In this document: one piece after another, positions 1-12,862 of the stretch | Layout of the letters: each line of letters opens with the position of its first letter | Position numbering within the stretch: position 1 is the stretch's first letter | Source: Stropharia rugosoannulata | Lineage: Eukaryota > Basidiomycota > Agaricomycetes > Agaricales > Strophariaceae | DNA length: 64,000 bases | Assembly (NCBI GenBank): GCA_028532985.1 | Contig: JANCIK010000006.1 | Span: 186,001-250,000 of the forward strand | Direction: 5' to 3' | Position numbers and translations under genes: made by a program | Notes under the pieces: model-generated | What the model saw: only the letters and a program-made list of their open reading frames with translations | Database searches by the model: none | Told to the model about the DNA's origin: nothing

Positions 1-2376
1 CGCGATATGACAGTGGTGATAACGCCAGAATGAAATTACGGCGAAGCGCAGGCCGGCCAGTTCGAGAGCGGGCCACACGCGCATCACGCGCCGTGTTCGT
101 ACATGTAATACCCTCACATGGGTGATACCTCCGTGGCACATATGTATTCCTATTCCGTTCTGAATCCGACGCGGATGGGAGACTAGTAGTTACTTGCTTA
201 CTTCCCAGACGGTGCCAAGTATGTGCGATGTGAACACTGATATGCGGCCCGTGCATCATTGTTCTGCAGTGTGTAATGATATGTGTGGCGGATAGGAGCT
301 ACGCATGCATAGAATAAACTGGGGTGCTCATTGCTCTGCCGTACATGGGCCGACATGTGGAGGCCCGGACTCGGAATTATGACTTAAGCAGACATGTCAT
401 TTCCGTCTTCGGTTCGGTTCGGCCACCGCTGTTAAAGTCCTTTGCGCTAGTAAGGTTTGCATAACAGTTAATGAAAACAACGCTGGTATTCTTATACACG
501 GTAACTTGGAGTTTTATGTAACGATTTGTTGGCAGGTCTCCCAGGAAAGGATCACCAGCGATATAAAAATTGTAAATAATATAAAATAAAACAAGGCTCT
601 GTCGAGTCATGCTCACCCCGCGTGCGTTGCGGATAGTCGGAGCACAGGCGCACCGAGCGGAAGTAGAGGATATGTACTGTATGTGCATGCCATAAGAAAT
701 TTAACATCCGCGCTGTATCCTCACTTTCCGTCTCGGAAAGAGAAAAACAAGAAGGTCCCAAGCCAACCAGAAGTAACGACGACGCACAGCTCCGCGGGCC
801 TGTCGGCCAGCGCTCCCGCGTTGCATCGTACAACTCCGAGCTGACACTTTCCGCTATGGCAATGGTACTTCACGATATTGGCTTGAGCGACGAGCTGTCA
901 CAGACATCCTAACCACTGCAGAACTAGAGCCGTGCACCTATTTCAGGCGCAGCGCTGCGTGAGTTCTCGCCCATTGTCATCTGTGCCCAGGCCCGGGGCG
1001 CGGTCTGTGAATTTAATTTTCATGTAGGCGCGTATCGACAACATGGCGCCGTATCAGGCATAGCGCGGTATAATATAGTGGTATGTGTAATGCACCCAAA
1101 GTCTGAGCTTGTGCAGGCTGATGGGGCCGGGTGCCCGGGAACGAAAGAAGAGTGTCGGTGTCGCGGGCCAGGCGGTGTGTTGGTAACATTAAAGGCTACT
1201 GCTACTCGCGACTGTATCATACGAGCTTCATGCGTGGACATGGACACGGGCCGCAGAGGGAGGGCGAGCGAGCAAGGAGCTAGAGCAGGTGGAAGACGGA
1301 AATGGGGTGTGGAAGATGGAAGTCGGAAGTCGGAGGTGCGGATAGCGTGTAGTAGTGTCATGAAGCGTAGCTAGTGTAGTATGATGTACGGTGTATGTAC
1401 GTGGAAGATGGAAATTGGAATGAGAAGTGGGAAGCGGGAGGCGATAAGATTTGGCTTGCATGGCTTCAATGCTTCACTTTACTTTAGTGATTTGCTTTAC
1501 TATTATCGTTACCCTTACCCTCTTTGATCGATTTGGGTTGACTTGACCTGATGTGATTTGAAGCTTGAAGAGCGTTGAGACGCGGGCCTTGGACTGGGCT
1601 GTCACTGTATATGCGAATGGTTATATTACGCCTCCGTGTTCTGCGCCCAGCGTATGTGTACAACGGTCTACTATAATATGTACATCGAACTTCCGCATGT
1701 GTCACACACCCCAAATACCCAATTGACTAATAAAACCAAAACGAGATCGGGCTGCGCACGTAGTACGCTCCGTCCGGTGTATGTATTGCGCGGTACATAC
1801 CCCATCTCCTAATACAATGCGACGCAATGCAATGCAATGTATCCTCATCCACCACTCGATATCAAAGAAGCGCCAACCTGGCAGGCCCACACTCCCGGAT
1901 CTGGCGATAGTCCTCCCAGGGCGGGCTGCATTACGTACATACGTAGCACTACATACGCGATAAGGAATTATGTGCTCGAGCATAGTGCGAGGAAGAAGGA
2001 AGACAGAAAAGAAGCGCCTCATCTCTATATGTGGGTATGTAGGTAGAATTACTTTTACTTGATGCTGCTACATAGAGTTCTTAGTCTTAGCCTGAGATAG
2101 ATATGTAGATACAGTCATTGGCTTTATCAGTCATTTGATTCTGCGTATTAGTCTTTCCTGTGTCAGTCCGGCTTTGCGGTCCTGCGGCCGTGCTATGGCG
2201 GACCACCGTAGCTAATTGTCAAGGGCACATTGAAGTTAAGTATCCTCGTGTACACCCTCGGGGGAACACGTTGAACGTTGAATAGTAATGTGGCCAAGTG
2301 GCCAGACACTACTTCCATTTCCATTTCCATTCCAGGAGAAGGAAGGAGCAGGAGAAGACGCATTCCAAAGTACATG

Positions 2377-2409
<33 letters not shown>

Positions 2410-2410
2410 G
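2377..2410. repeat. (TGTC)n microsatellite
   Basis: A nearly perfect run of about eight TGTC tetranucleotides. It lies in non-coding DNA; the Cys/Leu/Ser-rich frames it creates are artefacts of the repeat. Confidence 0.95.
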
Positions 2411-3874
2411 GAACCACGACAGCCTCGAGCGACTTACTATTCTCCAAACGGAGTCCTCAAAGCGGTTCGACCTATCATCACCATATAATGGAACTATTCC
2501 AACACCATGACATGCCAGTCAAAGTCATACTCAAAGTCAGGTCAAGTCTAGCCAGTGACTCGGAAAAGTAAGATTCCATTCCGCGTTTCTTTGGGACCTC
2601 TTACAGGGTCTTATATTCCATTCTGTGGTTGCTTTTAATTCCTGGTGTACGTCGGTCACTTTCGGTCTCCGTTTACAGTGAGCCCAGTGTGTGTAATATC
2701 ACTGTACAATCCCACAGTATTTATCATTTTTTGTCTGTGTCGTTTCCAAACAGAAGATCGACAGACGAACTGGCCTGGTCTTGTATAAGGTTCCTCCCAT
2801 GTGCACCGGCTGCGCGTTGAGGCCTATGATGATGCTAGGACCTATCAATTACCATTCTTCCTCTCTCTCTACCTCTCGTCAGCATCAGCATCACAATCAC
2901 CACCACCTCCATCATCATCAACATCAACAACATCGCGCTCTGACTCGCGCATATCACCCGCCGCAGCTGCTGAATCACAATCAGAATCAGTCGCCGCCTA
3001 ATTGTGCACGCGCTCGACGCCGCCGCACTGGCTATCAGTCAGGCTAATCCCGCAGCCTCGCAATGTGCCGTGCATCAACCCAACTGTGTCCTACTCCTAC
3101 TGCGCTGTATATAATTGTGTAGATCCATTTAAACAATCACGTTTGAACCAGTTTATACGCAATGCGATTAAGACCTGTTTTTTTACACGCGCGGAATTGA
3201 CACTCAGGTGTTTAAATACAAGGGGTAAGTATAAATGCATAGAAGCATTTATCGTGTGGAGCTCAAGTCGAACTGGGTGTGTACCATTCACCGTATCCAA
3301 GTATATCATCCGCCGATTTACTCTCAGCCCTAGAACCCAGGCGGGCCCATGTTATTTCCCCCCCAGCCTCCCACGTCCCGCCGATCATCCGCTGCGCGCG
3401 TAAGTAGTAAGTAGTAAATAAATAGTAGTAATAGTCCAACAGAAATAATGCAGTGTGCAGTGTGTAGTGTGTGGTTACGCGTATAGCATATATACCGCAG
3501 GTCCACTGTCATTGGGCGGCGACTAGTAGTCTAGGCGCTCACACATATATACTTATGCGCAGTGATAATCATAATTATAATCACCCGGCGTGAGCTCGCT
3601 CGCCTCAGTGCTAAGTACTACCCAAAGCCTGCCCGTTCCCAGCGGGTCTATCTATAACACCATATCCCTATAACATCATATCCCAGAAATGATTTTACTC
3701 TCACATTTTTCCCAGAGTTGTATGTATGTATGCTATGTTATGCTGTAAGTTGTAAATCAAACAAAGCTCTACAAATAGGCTTCAAGCAGTAAAACCTAAG
3801 TACGGAGTGTGGACTTGGTGTTTGAATACTTTTCGGAAAATAATGTCATACGTAGAATACTCTTTCAGTTACTA

Positions 3875-4462
3875 TGGTGAGTTATTTGCACATTTATTCC
3901 CACGTCCCCCCCCCTCCTGATCGGAGTGCGCCCCCTCCCTCTCAAGGGATTTCAATCTCTAATTTATCTTCTAATGCCCTGTAATTAGTAGTTATATACA
4001 GGAATTTTACTCTATGTAGTATAAACTATATATTATATCCATCTCATGTACCAACAATGCAATCATTATATTGCTACTTGACAAAATCAACCTACTATGT
4101 TATTCTGAAGGTCTTGTTAATAGTAAAATACTTGTAAATAGCATACTCACCACTTGAAAGTGATATTTCTTTGACTAATTTAGTCATCTGAGGTTTGACA
4201 TCTTGAGTGGGAGGGGGGAACAGTCGAGTGAGGGGGGGGAACAATCGTGGGAAATTGAAATGATGGCACTGAATTCAAGGAAATGTGATCGTTTCTGGTC
4301 CATTTCTATGAGTATAACAGTTTGGATAAATCAGAAAGATGTATACCATTATGTTTAAATACTGTACATAAGTTATAATCATAATACAATAAAATTTCAT
4401 GTTGTTGTGAGAGGGGGGGGGATGTGGGAATAAATGTGCAAATAACTCACCACAACTCACCA
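3875..4462. mobile_element. Non-autonomous inverted-repeat element (MITE-like)
   Basis: The two ends are inverted copies of each other over roughly 45 bp. The left end starts TGGTGAGTTATTTGCAC and runs into a C-tract at about 3903-3916. The right end, read on the minus strand, has the same order, but with an extra 10-bp copy of the GGTGAGTTGT motif. The 5-bp direct repeat TACTA flanks both ends (3870-3874 and 4463-4467), which would be a target-site duplication; a TA duplication with slightly longer imperfect ends is an alternative reading. The 588-bp interior is AT-rich and has no convincing ORF, so any movement would need a transposase from elsewhere. Confidence 0.7.
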
Positions 4463-4850
4463 TACTACTTCCTTTCATCTACTCGGTTTTCTACCTACCT
4501 ACACTTACATTACATCTAGAGCACTCTCTTACTCAGTTTAACTCGACCTGGCTCTACGGTAAAACCACTTTTCAGATTCACGCCTAGCGCGGGGTGGTCT
4601 ATTGCATTAAATCTGGACTCCATGACTGCCTGCCATCCGATGCCATTGCTCCGACGGTGTCTTTGATGTCGATGAGCGCTAGCGCTAAGCGCCCGTCGTA
4701 CGGTCGTGTCATGGTACAGTGATGTTAGATATAAAACCCCTCCACCTCCTCAGCAATATAAACCCCTCCACTCCACCTCCACGGCAGGAAGGCTTCAGAA
4801 GCTAGGAAGCAGATATCCCTCGTTCGGATGTCGATTTAAAAGAAACTGAG

Positions 4851-4881
<31 letters not shown>
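4851..4881. repeat. (CAT)n microsatellite
   Basis: About ten uninterrupted CAT trinucleotides in non-coding DNA. Confidence 0.95.
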
Positions 4882-4882
<1 letters not shown>

Positions 4883-5010
4883 CCTATGCCAACCTCGTAT
4901 CGTCCCCGGTCCCCCAGGCTTTGCAGTACACAGATGGATTATGGTTATGTAGGGCTCTCTATTGCTGAGCGTGGGTCTGTTTGTAGACCTGTTGTGTTGA
5001 GTAGGAGGCT

Positions 5011-5035
5011 AGAGTAGAGTAGAGTAGAGTAGAGT
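5011..5035. repeat. (AGAGT)5 microsatellite
   Basis: Five perfect AGAGT pentamers in tandem, followed by a degenerate copy (AAAGT). Confidence 0.9.
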
Positions 5036-6806
5036 AAAGTATACCGTGGCACACCGCAGTGCGATTATTGCACAGTAAGTATAATACTTTACTCTATAAC
5101 ACTCATACAAGATACATTACTCCTAATCATAAGTATACAAGCATACAAGTTGCATACAAGTTGCGTACAAGTGATCAGAGCGTGAGGTCAGGTCAGGTCA
5201 CCGTGTTATGCGCTATAAATAAACAGCTACCTATAAATAGACCACCGACGTACGAGTCGACGAAGCCAATGGGGAGCGGGCGGGGGTATTAATACTGTGC
5301 TGTGAAAGAAGGATATATTTATTTGTGCTCTATGAGGGGCGGTATAAATATGTACTATGGAAGGCGTGAATGTGAAGAAGGAGACGTACGCGTTTGTGGT
5401 GTGCGATGGTGTGACCACTGACGAGTCGTTGTCGTCGTTATCGTCGTCGGAGAAGTAAAGACGTGACGACGTGACGACGTGAAGAGGTATATAAAGGGGT
5501 ATACGTACGATACTTAGACTACTAACTGCTACGCAGAGCGTAATCAGATAGATGGATAGATACTCAGCGCGCTAGCGGCTGCGCGGGGCGAGTACGGCGC
5601 TTAGGCTTTAGCTGCATAGACGTGCGTGCGCGTGCGCGTGCGTGTGCGTATACGGTATGAGGTCGGCGGGCTGACGACGACGATATCGATGTCGATGTCG
5701 ATATCGAATGCGAGTACGAGCGTGACAGTGGGCCACGACATACATACATACCTTCGCGCACTGTTCGTACCGTATACAACCCAAGTGCGGGTGCCAGTGG
5801 CGTACTCGGACCATGATATCAGTCCGCCGTCGCTGCTCGGGGCGCCCTCAACTGTTCGGTAGCCTCAATCGAGGCGCGGGCGCGGGGACGGGGGGAGGAG
5901 TGCGCCTGCATACCGAGGGAGGGAGAAAGGGAGAAAGGGAAACGTGACTAGTCGGAGGACAATGAAAGTCGGACATACATACGGGAGATCTACGCGCGCC
6001 CCGGCTGGGCGATATGGGGATAAGACAGACTAAGTTGAGTTACAGGTAAGGGTAAGGCAAGTAAGGCGAATGAGGTAAGCTGCGCGCTTCCTACGTACGT
6101 AATTAACAGTCGGACGGGATCTCGATTCCTTACCTACTTATTCGTTCGATGGTTGGTTGGTTGGTTCGCTGGTTGGTTGGGTGTTTTTAGGTTGACAGCC
6201 CATGTGGGTAGGTATGGGTATTGTACATAACCCCGCCGCGGAGTGCGTACTTTGTGATTGGGTTTGTGTTTGGTCGGATTGGGTAAGGTAAGGAAAGGTA
6301 AGGAGGGTTGGTAAGTAACAGAACAGTGATGGATAGGGATAAGCGGCAGATCGCCCCCCCGATCCGAGTAAGAACTCTGAGATGGATGGAATCGAATGAT
6401 AATGAAATCAAGTTTTCTGTACGTACGTACTTGGTCTAGTGCCTCCAGCTCGGTTCGCGGTGGTGTAGTGACTCCCGGGTCGGGTCAGATCCTCGACTTG
6501 ACTTGACGCAACGGACGAACGGGATGGTATATCGTATGTCGTGTTGTCGAGGACAGTCGCGGGAACCGAACTGCACCCACTGCATCGCAGAAGAGGGAGG
6601 GAAGGAAGGGCTTATATTAAGCACGCGCCGGTGCCCTCTTCGCTTCCCTCTTTCCACCTTGTCTTCTCCTCCCCGTCACCCCTCTTGACGGCCCCCGCCT
6701 CGTCTCCCACAGCCCGCGCGTGCTTCCCCTTAGCTTGACTGCGCGTGCCCCCAACCAACGCCACCCAGCGCCTCTTCGCCCCTAGGCCTTGCCCTGACCA
6801 TCCGCC

Positions 6807-9800
6807 ATGTCCTCGCGATCGGCATCCGCGGACGCTCACCCGCCCCAGCACTTTTCCCAGCCCCCGCTCCAGCCCCAGCCCCAGAGCCAGAGCCAGATCC
6901 AGCAGCAGCCCCCGCGCGCCGGGGGCTCCATCATCGGGGGCACCAGCACGGGCACCAGGTGAGCTTCGATACGGTTGATTCGATGGGTAGTGTGCTGACT
7001 GATGTTTTTCTTGCCTTTTTTCTTCTTCGCTTTTTCCTCGCTTTTTCTTCTTCTTCGTCCCTCCGCCTTGACTGCCCGACTACTCGACTGCCCGACCGAC
7101 CCGCCCGACCTGATGTGCGTACCTATGTGCGTCCATCCGCGCCGCCGTCGCCGTCGCCGTCCTCGCTACGACCGCGCATACGCATACGCACGACGGCCGG
7201 TCCGCGCGCGATCCCGTCGCGCACATTCCAAACCATCTACCCATCTACCCACCTACCCATCTACCCGCTTTCGCTCTGCACCCGCGCGCGCGCGCTCTCC
7301 CACCCCCACCGACACCCCACCCCACCGTGACGTCGGCGGGTGCTTGGGCGTTGTCTTCCCTTACCACCACCGGCCCTGTCTTCTATATTTTGCCCTGTCT
7401 CGAACTCGCACTCGCACACCCTTGCCCCCGCCCGCGCCCTTGCCCGCCCGCCCTTGCCGCGCCCACCCACACCCATACACTCTCCAGCCCAAACACCCCC
7501 TCTCCATCCGCGTCCGCATCATCCGGCAGTGCGCGCGCACACACACACACGCCTCCTGCACCCGGCCCCACATCCCGCCCACTAAAACGCAAAGCGCAGG
7601 ACTCTGAATCCGGCCCGCCTCTGCCTCTGCCTGCGGCGAAGAGGCCTGCGCCTGCGCCTGGTGATAGTACATCCAGTCTCTCTATTACTAAGGGCGGCAG
7701 CGGCAGCGCAGGCGGTGGTCCTAGTATCAGCAACCGTCCTCATCCTCTTACCCGTACTCCTCCTCGGACTCGGACTCGGAATGGAAAGACCAGCCCGCTC
7801 ATCCCGCGCGTCGCGGTGAAAGAGGAGGTGGATGCGGAGGGCGAGGATGATGAGGTTCTTGATGAGGTTCTTGATGATGATGAGGAAGAGGACGAAGACC
7901 AGGTTGAGGATGACGAAGAGGATCGAGGAGACGATGAAGAAGGGGAAGGAGAGTACCAGGTCGAAGTCGAAGACCAAGTCGAAGTCGAAGGAGCTGATAA
8001 CGGCAGACAAGGAGGAGGAGAAGGAGAAGAAAGTGGAGAGGATGACGAGATCGTCGATGACGACGACGACGATGATGAGCAGAACCACCCCGAGGAAGAT
8101 GCGCAGAACCACGCCGAGAACCACGCCGAGAACGAGGACGAGGACGAGGAAGATGACGACGATAATGATAATGCTAGACCAGAACGAATTCCTAAACCCA
8201 CACCCAAACCCAAAACCGGGTCGAAGCCCATCATCAGCAGCGGCAGCGGGAGTGGCAAGATCCCCAAACCAAAACAGCCCAAGGGGTCCCAAAACGAGAG
8301 TCAACCAATACCATTACCAGTCAACCGACACCAACACCAACACCACCAAAACGCGCACGCGCGGGAGCAAGGAAAAGAAAGACAGGTCGACGACGAGCGC
8401 AGGCATAACCAAAGTCAAGGCCAAAGCGCAAGCACCAGAGCGAGCCCTAGCGACCAGCACGGCGAGCACGACAGAAACGGCGAGGACGGTCAAGCTCAAC
8501 ATCCATCTCACGAGCAAGACCAAGACCCACAAACTCAACACCCGTCACAAGAGCAACCTCAAGAACAAGCACCAGACGAGTACGAAGCAGGCCGCGTCGT
8601 CTGCGAAGCATGCGGCGCGGGCGTCTCCTTCCGCGACGCCGGGCCCGGCGGAGGGTTTACATTGAGGCACTGGGAGGCGCATAGGGCTAGTTGGTACGTT
8701 TTAGGTTTTTTTCTTGATTCTGTAGAGTTCCTTTCTTGATTCTGTAGAGTTCTTTTCTTGATTCTGAGCTGAGCTGGGCTTGGCTGGGCTGGGTTGGGCT
8801 CCTACAAGTTCGCGGATCGTTGTTTCTCTGCGCTGCTCTGCTCTGCTCTGCTCTGCGTCTTTGTCTTTTTCTTTTTCTCTGCGCTGCGCTGCGTCGCTGC
8901 GTATCTTTGCTCGCTTATCCATCTTCCAGACTGACACCTCTTGTCTACAGCCCCGCACCCACCCCTGCATCCGCGCACGCGCACGCCAACCGCCCCTCGT
9001 CGCCCCGCGGCACGGCGGTACGCGGACACGGACACGGACACGCAGACACGCGCGGTACGGCCCAGCACGCGCAGCGGCAGAACGGGCCGTCGCACGGGCA
9101 TAATCACGGATACGGCGGAGGACATGCGCGCGATGCGTCTGGACATAGTCAAGGACACGGCGCTGCACGCGATGGACATGCACGCGACGGGCAAGGACAA
9201 GGACGCGCGCACGGACGCCACCTCTCGGATGAGCACGCACACGGGCACGGACAAGGGCACGGACAGGGGCAAGGGAACGGCGCGCGGCATGGGCGTACCC
9301 AGGCAGGCTCCTTCTCGTCGCATGGCGCGTCGCCCACGCACGCGCCTGCCGTGATGCGCGGCGCGCCTACCCATCCTTTGACCTCGCACCACTCCTCTCA
9401 CCCTTCTATCACCCAAAACCCCTCGGCCACCCACCCTTCCACTGCCCCCACCCACCCCTCCGCCCTCTCTTCCCACCCCTCCACTGCCCCCTCTTCCCAC
9501 CCCACCACAACAACCCACCCCGCCCCCACTACCACAACAACAACCCCCGCCCCAAAACGCCGCCGCGCAAAACGCACCGAAGACGAACGCATCGCATATC
9601 TCCGCTCAGACCCCTACGTCGCCCAATTCGAAGCCTACCGCGTCCTCTGCGCATCATGCGATAAATGGATCCGGTTGCGGCCGAACAGCACGTATTGCAG
9701 TATCCCGTGGGATGCGCATAGGAAGAGTTGTTTGGCTAAGAAGGTGTGAGTGTGTTTGAGTTTTTTTGGGTTTTTTTGGGGGGGGGGTTTTTGGGTTTTG

Positions 9801-12800
9801 ATTTTGATTTTGGTTTTGGGGGCTTTTTGGGGGCTTTTTTCCCCTTCAGTTTTGTTTTTTCTCTTCAGTTTTGTTTAGAGTGGTGTTGCGTCGTGTATTG
9901 GTACCGCGTTGGTGTGCGTGGGTCCATCGGGGGCTATTGGAGTTGTAGGCGCGCGTTTGGGCGCTAGCCCGGTCTAGGCGCGTCTAGACCGCGCCTTACA
10001 CCGTGGGCGCTAACCACGCCCCACCTCACTCTTCACTCTTCACTCTTCATTGTTCTCTCTCCCTCTCCCTCTCTTTCTCTTCCTCTCTCTCCCTCTCTCT
10101 CTCCCCCTCTCCCTATCTCTCTTTACCCCGCACTAACCTATCCCCACAGAACCGCAAAAAACCCCTACGCGCTCTCAGAGCGCAACACGCTCTTCGCGAA
10201 GGACCCGGACGTGCGCAAGTTCGACCCGGAGCGCCTCCTCTGTGGGCTGTGCGATCGCTGGCTTGGGCTTCCTGCGGACGACCACCTTGCGGCGGTGCAG
10301 CTGTGGCTTGGGCACCGCGCGGCGTGTGGGAGGAGGGTCAGGGGCGTGGGTGAGGGTGATGATCAAGGTGGTGCGGGTGTGGGTGTGGGTGGAGATGGAG
10401 GTATGGGTGGACGACCCGCTGGAGAAGGACAGCCTGAGGGAGGTATGGACGTCGACACCGCAGACGCTCATGGCCACAGCAAGCGGGCACGCCGCCGCCC
10501 AGACGCGATGGAAGTCGACGGCGAAGGCGAGCCGGACGCTGATGCCGACGCCGACGCCGATGCAGATGGCGATGCGGATGCGGACGGCGAAGATGCCACC
10601 GAGATGGGTTTAGGTCTGGGTTTGGGTACCGGCGCCGGCGGGATGGGCGGAGGGGGTATGGACGGCGGTGCTGGCGGGTCGCGCCCAGGCTCGTCACATA
10701 CCGCGTCGACACAACACTCGCACTCGCACTCGCATTCGCGCTCACTAGGCCCGTCTTCCGCGCACCCATCCTCCGCACACCCACCCAGCGCACCCGGTGC
10801 GCCTGCCCCCCATCCACCCTCCACACCCCACCCACCAACCCCCGGGGCGGCATACCTCTTCACCCCTCAGTCCTACGCGCCCTCGCACGAGTCGCGGCGG
10901 CGCAACGCCGAGCAGCGCGCGGCCACCCTGCGCGCGGACCGGCTCATCGGTAAGGTCGAGCCTAACAGGGTGTTCTGCAGTCTGTGCCAGAAGTGGGTCC
11001 AGCTCCGCCAGGACTCGAGTTATTGTGCGTATCCGTGGGTGCAGCATCGCGGGAAGTGTTTGAGGCGGAGGTGGGTTTTTCTTCTTTCTTTTTTTTCTTT
11101 TCTTTCTTCCTTTTGCATGTTGTTGTTGTGTGGTTTCTTTCTTCCTCCGCGTCGTGCGGTGGTGTGGGGCTTTGTGGTTTTGGTTATGATTATGGTGATG
11201 ATTTCTGACTGATATTGCCGGTTTTTAGTGAGAGGAGGAACGCGAAGGCCGCCGAGATGCACCTCAAAGCGAGCGCATCGTCTTCGTCGATGCACGCAGG
11301 CGGTAGTGGTGCACCGAGTCCACCAGGCGCTGGCCTCCAAGGAATGCACTTCGACCGCGACAGGGACAGGGACCCCCGCCGCGACCGAGACCGAGACACC
11401 CAACACACCCGCGACCACGACAGAGAAAGAGAAAGAGAAAGAGAAAGAGAGCTGAACCGCGAAGCACGGCGCGGGCCGCCGCCCTTCCCCACCGCCCCGT
11501 CGCACCACGCCTTAGGTCCGGGTCAGGGGCGGTACGCACAGAGCGCGCGCGAGCACGCGGCCTACGCTGCTGTTACGGCGCGTTACTCGCATGGCGGGGG
11601 TGCGCGGGACGGGCACCACCTCTCCGGATCTGGGTCTGCATCTGCCTCGGGGCACGCGCACGCGCACGCGCCGGGACACGGACAGAATCAAGGTCGCTCA
11701 GGGCCTTCGTACCGCCACCCGCACGAAGTGGACGCGGACGCGGAGGAGGCGGACGAGCTGAGCGAGGACGATGAGGACGACGATGAGGACCGCCCAATGC
11801 GCGGTGGTACTGCGCGCCGCCGCCCAGCTGAAGCAGACCCGGAGAGCGAGAGCGATACAGAGGACGGGGCGGGGCGGGGTGCTGCGCGGTACGCGTCGAC
11901 CGGGTCTGGCTCTGCCTCGAGGTCTGCCAGCGGGGGCGTACAGGAAATCCGCGCCGGCCAGGGCGAAGGCGATATGGATGTGGACGTGCGCGGGTCACCG
12001 GAGCGCCCGCGCGAGCTCGAGCGCGGGAAGGAGGCAAGGAGGAAGTACAACAACGTCCCGCCTGGCGCCTCCGCGTCGGCCTCGGCGGGTGCACTCGTCG
12101 CTGCAACGTGGGGCGTCACGCACGGTCCTCTGCAACGCACCATGCCTTTGGGTATGGGCAAGCCCCCTGCACGCGCACGTGCGGGGACAATCGGCGGCCC
12201 AGGACCGGAGGGACACGCACACGCGCACGCGCACCCGCGCGGGGGCGAGCGCGATAGGCGGTACGCCGGCTCACTTTCTGGGCCGCCGCCGCTGTCTGCG
12301 TCCTCGTCGTCCTCCGCGCGCGGGCACCCAGCGTACGGCGGCGCGGGTCATCCGGGCGGGCGGCATCACCACGGCGAAGGCGCGTGGGGCGGGCGCGGCG
12401 GAAGCACGGAGGGAGACGCGGATGCGGAAGGCGAGGCGGATGCGGAGGGTGAGTGGATGGAGGATGAGGATGGCGTCGTCATTCTTTCCAGCGCAGCCGC
12501 GGATGGTATGACCACCGCCAATGGTGGCGCGCGCGCAGTGCGTCGGGTGCAGCGGGCGCTCGCAGATCTCGACTCGCCTGAGGGCAGGTACGTTCTCTTC
12601 TTTCTGCCTTGTCGTGTTCTTCTCACTGATACTGATTGTGCAAAGGAAACGCTTCGTACACCGTTCGCTCGCGCACCTGTTCGCGACGACGTACGAGGCG
12701 ACGGACGATCTCTCCGTCAGCGCGCTCGTTACCTACGTCAACGCCGCGATGCCGCCCGACAAGCATGAGGACTTTGACACCGTCGAGGTCGTGCGCGCCG

Positions 12801-12862
12801 TCAGCGCCCTTGCGGAGCGTGGGCGGGTGCGCTTCGAAGGCGACGTTCTGCGCGTCGTCTGA
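6807..12862 (+). CDS. Large multi-finger protein with four C2HC repeats, about 1549 aa
   Basis: Exons 6807-6958, 7488-8693, 8951-9745, 10150-11070, 11229-12587 and 12646-12862 join in frame with GT...AG introns. The first intron (529 nt) is unusually long, so its boundaries are the weakest. Four copies of one motif are visible: C-x2-C-x(19-22)-H-x3-C with a Trp three residues before the His, at residues about 423-453, 686-713, 749-777 and 994-1021. Each is preceded by a basic-hydrophobic lead such as RVLC or RVFC. The last Cys of copy 1 is created across a splice junction. Between the copies lie an Asp/Glu-rich tract (about 160-280), Gly/His-rich runs and Pro/Ser/Thr-rich linkers. The last 72 residues look like a compact folded domain, possibly winged-helix. 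I recognise no named family. A nuclear or nucleic-acid role is a guess from the metal-binding pattern and acidic tracts. Confidence 0.75.

Larger units (their letters stand above)
1..6806. other. Long gene-poor interval with simple repeats
   Basis: No reading frame here shows a recognisable domain or a coherent exon chain on either strand. The stretch holds microsatellites, homopolymer G/C runs, purine-rich repeats around 1290-1440 (recurring GGAAGA(T/C)GGAA) and one transposon-like inverted-repeat element, annotated separately. The last few hundred bases lead into the large gene starting at 6807 and presumably contain its promoter; I could not pick a convincing core promoter. Confidence 0.6.

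Noticed and set aside
7582..8304. Long minus-strand frame rich in Val/Ile/Leu
   Set aside because: It is the antisense of the Asp/Glu-rich low-complexity tract of the plus-strand finger gene; the apparent membrane character follows from codons complementary to GAA/GAT/GAC.
8802..9518. 238-codon minus-strand frame, Gly/Arg/Val-rich
   Set aside because: Antisense shadow of exon 3 of the finger gene; no domain, and it runs through the intron.
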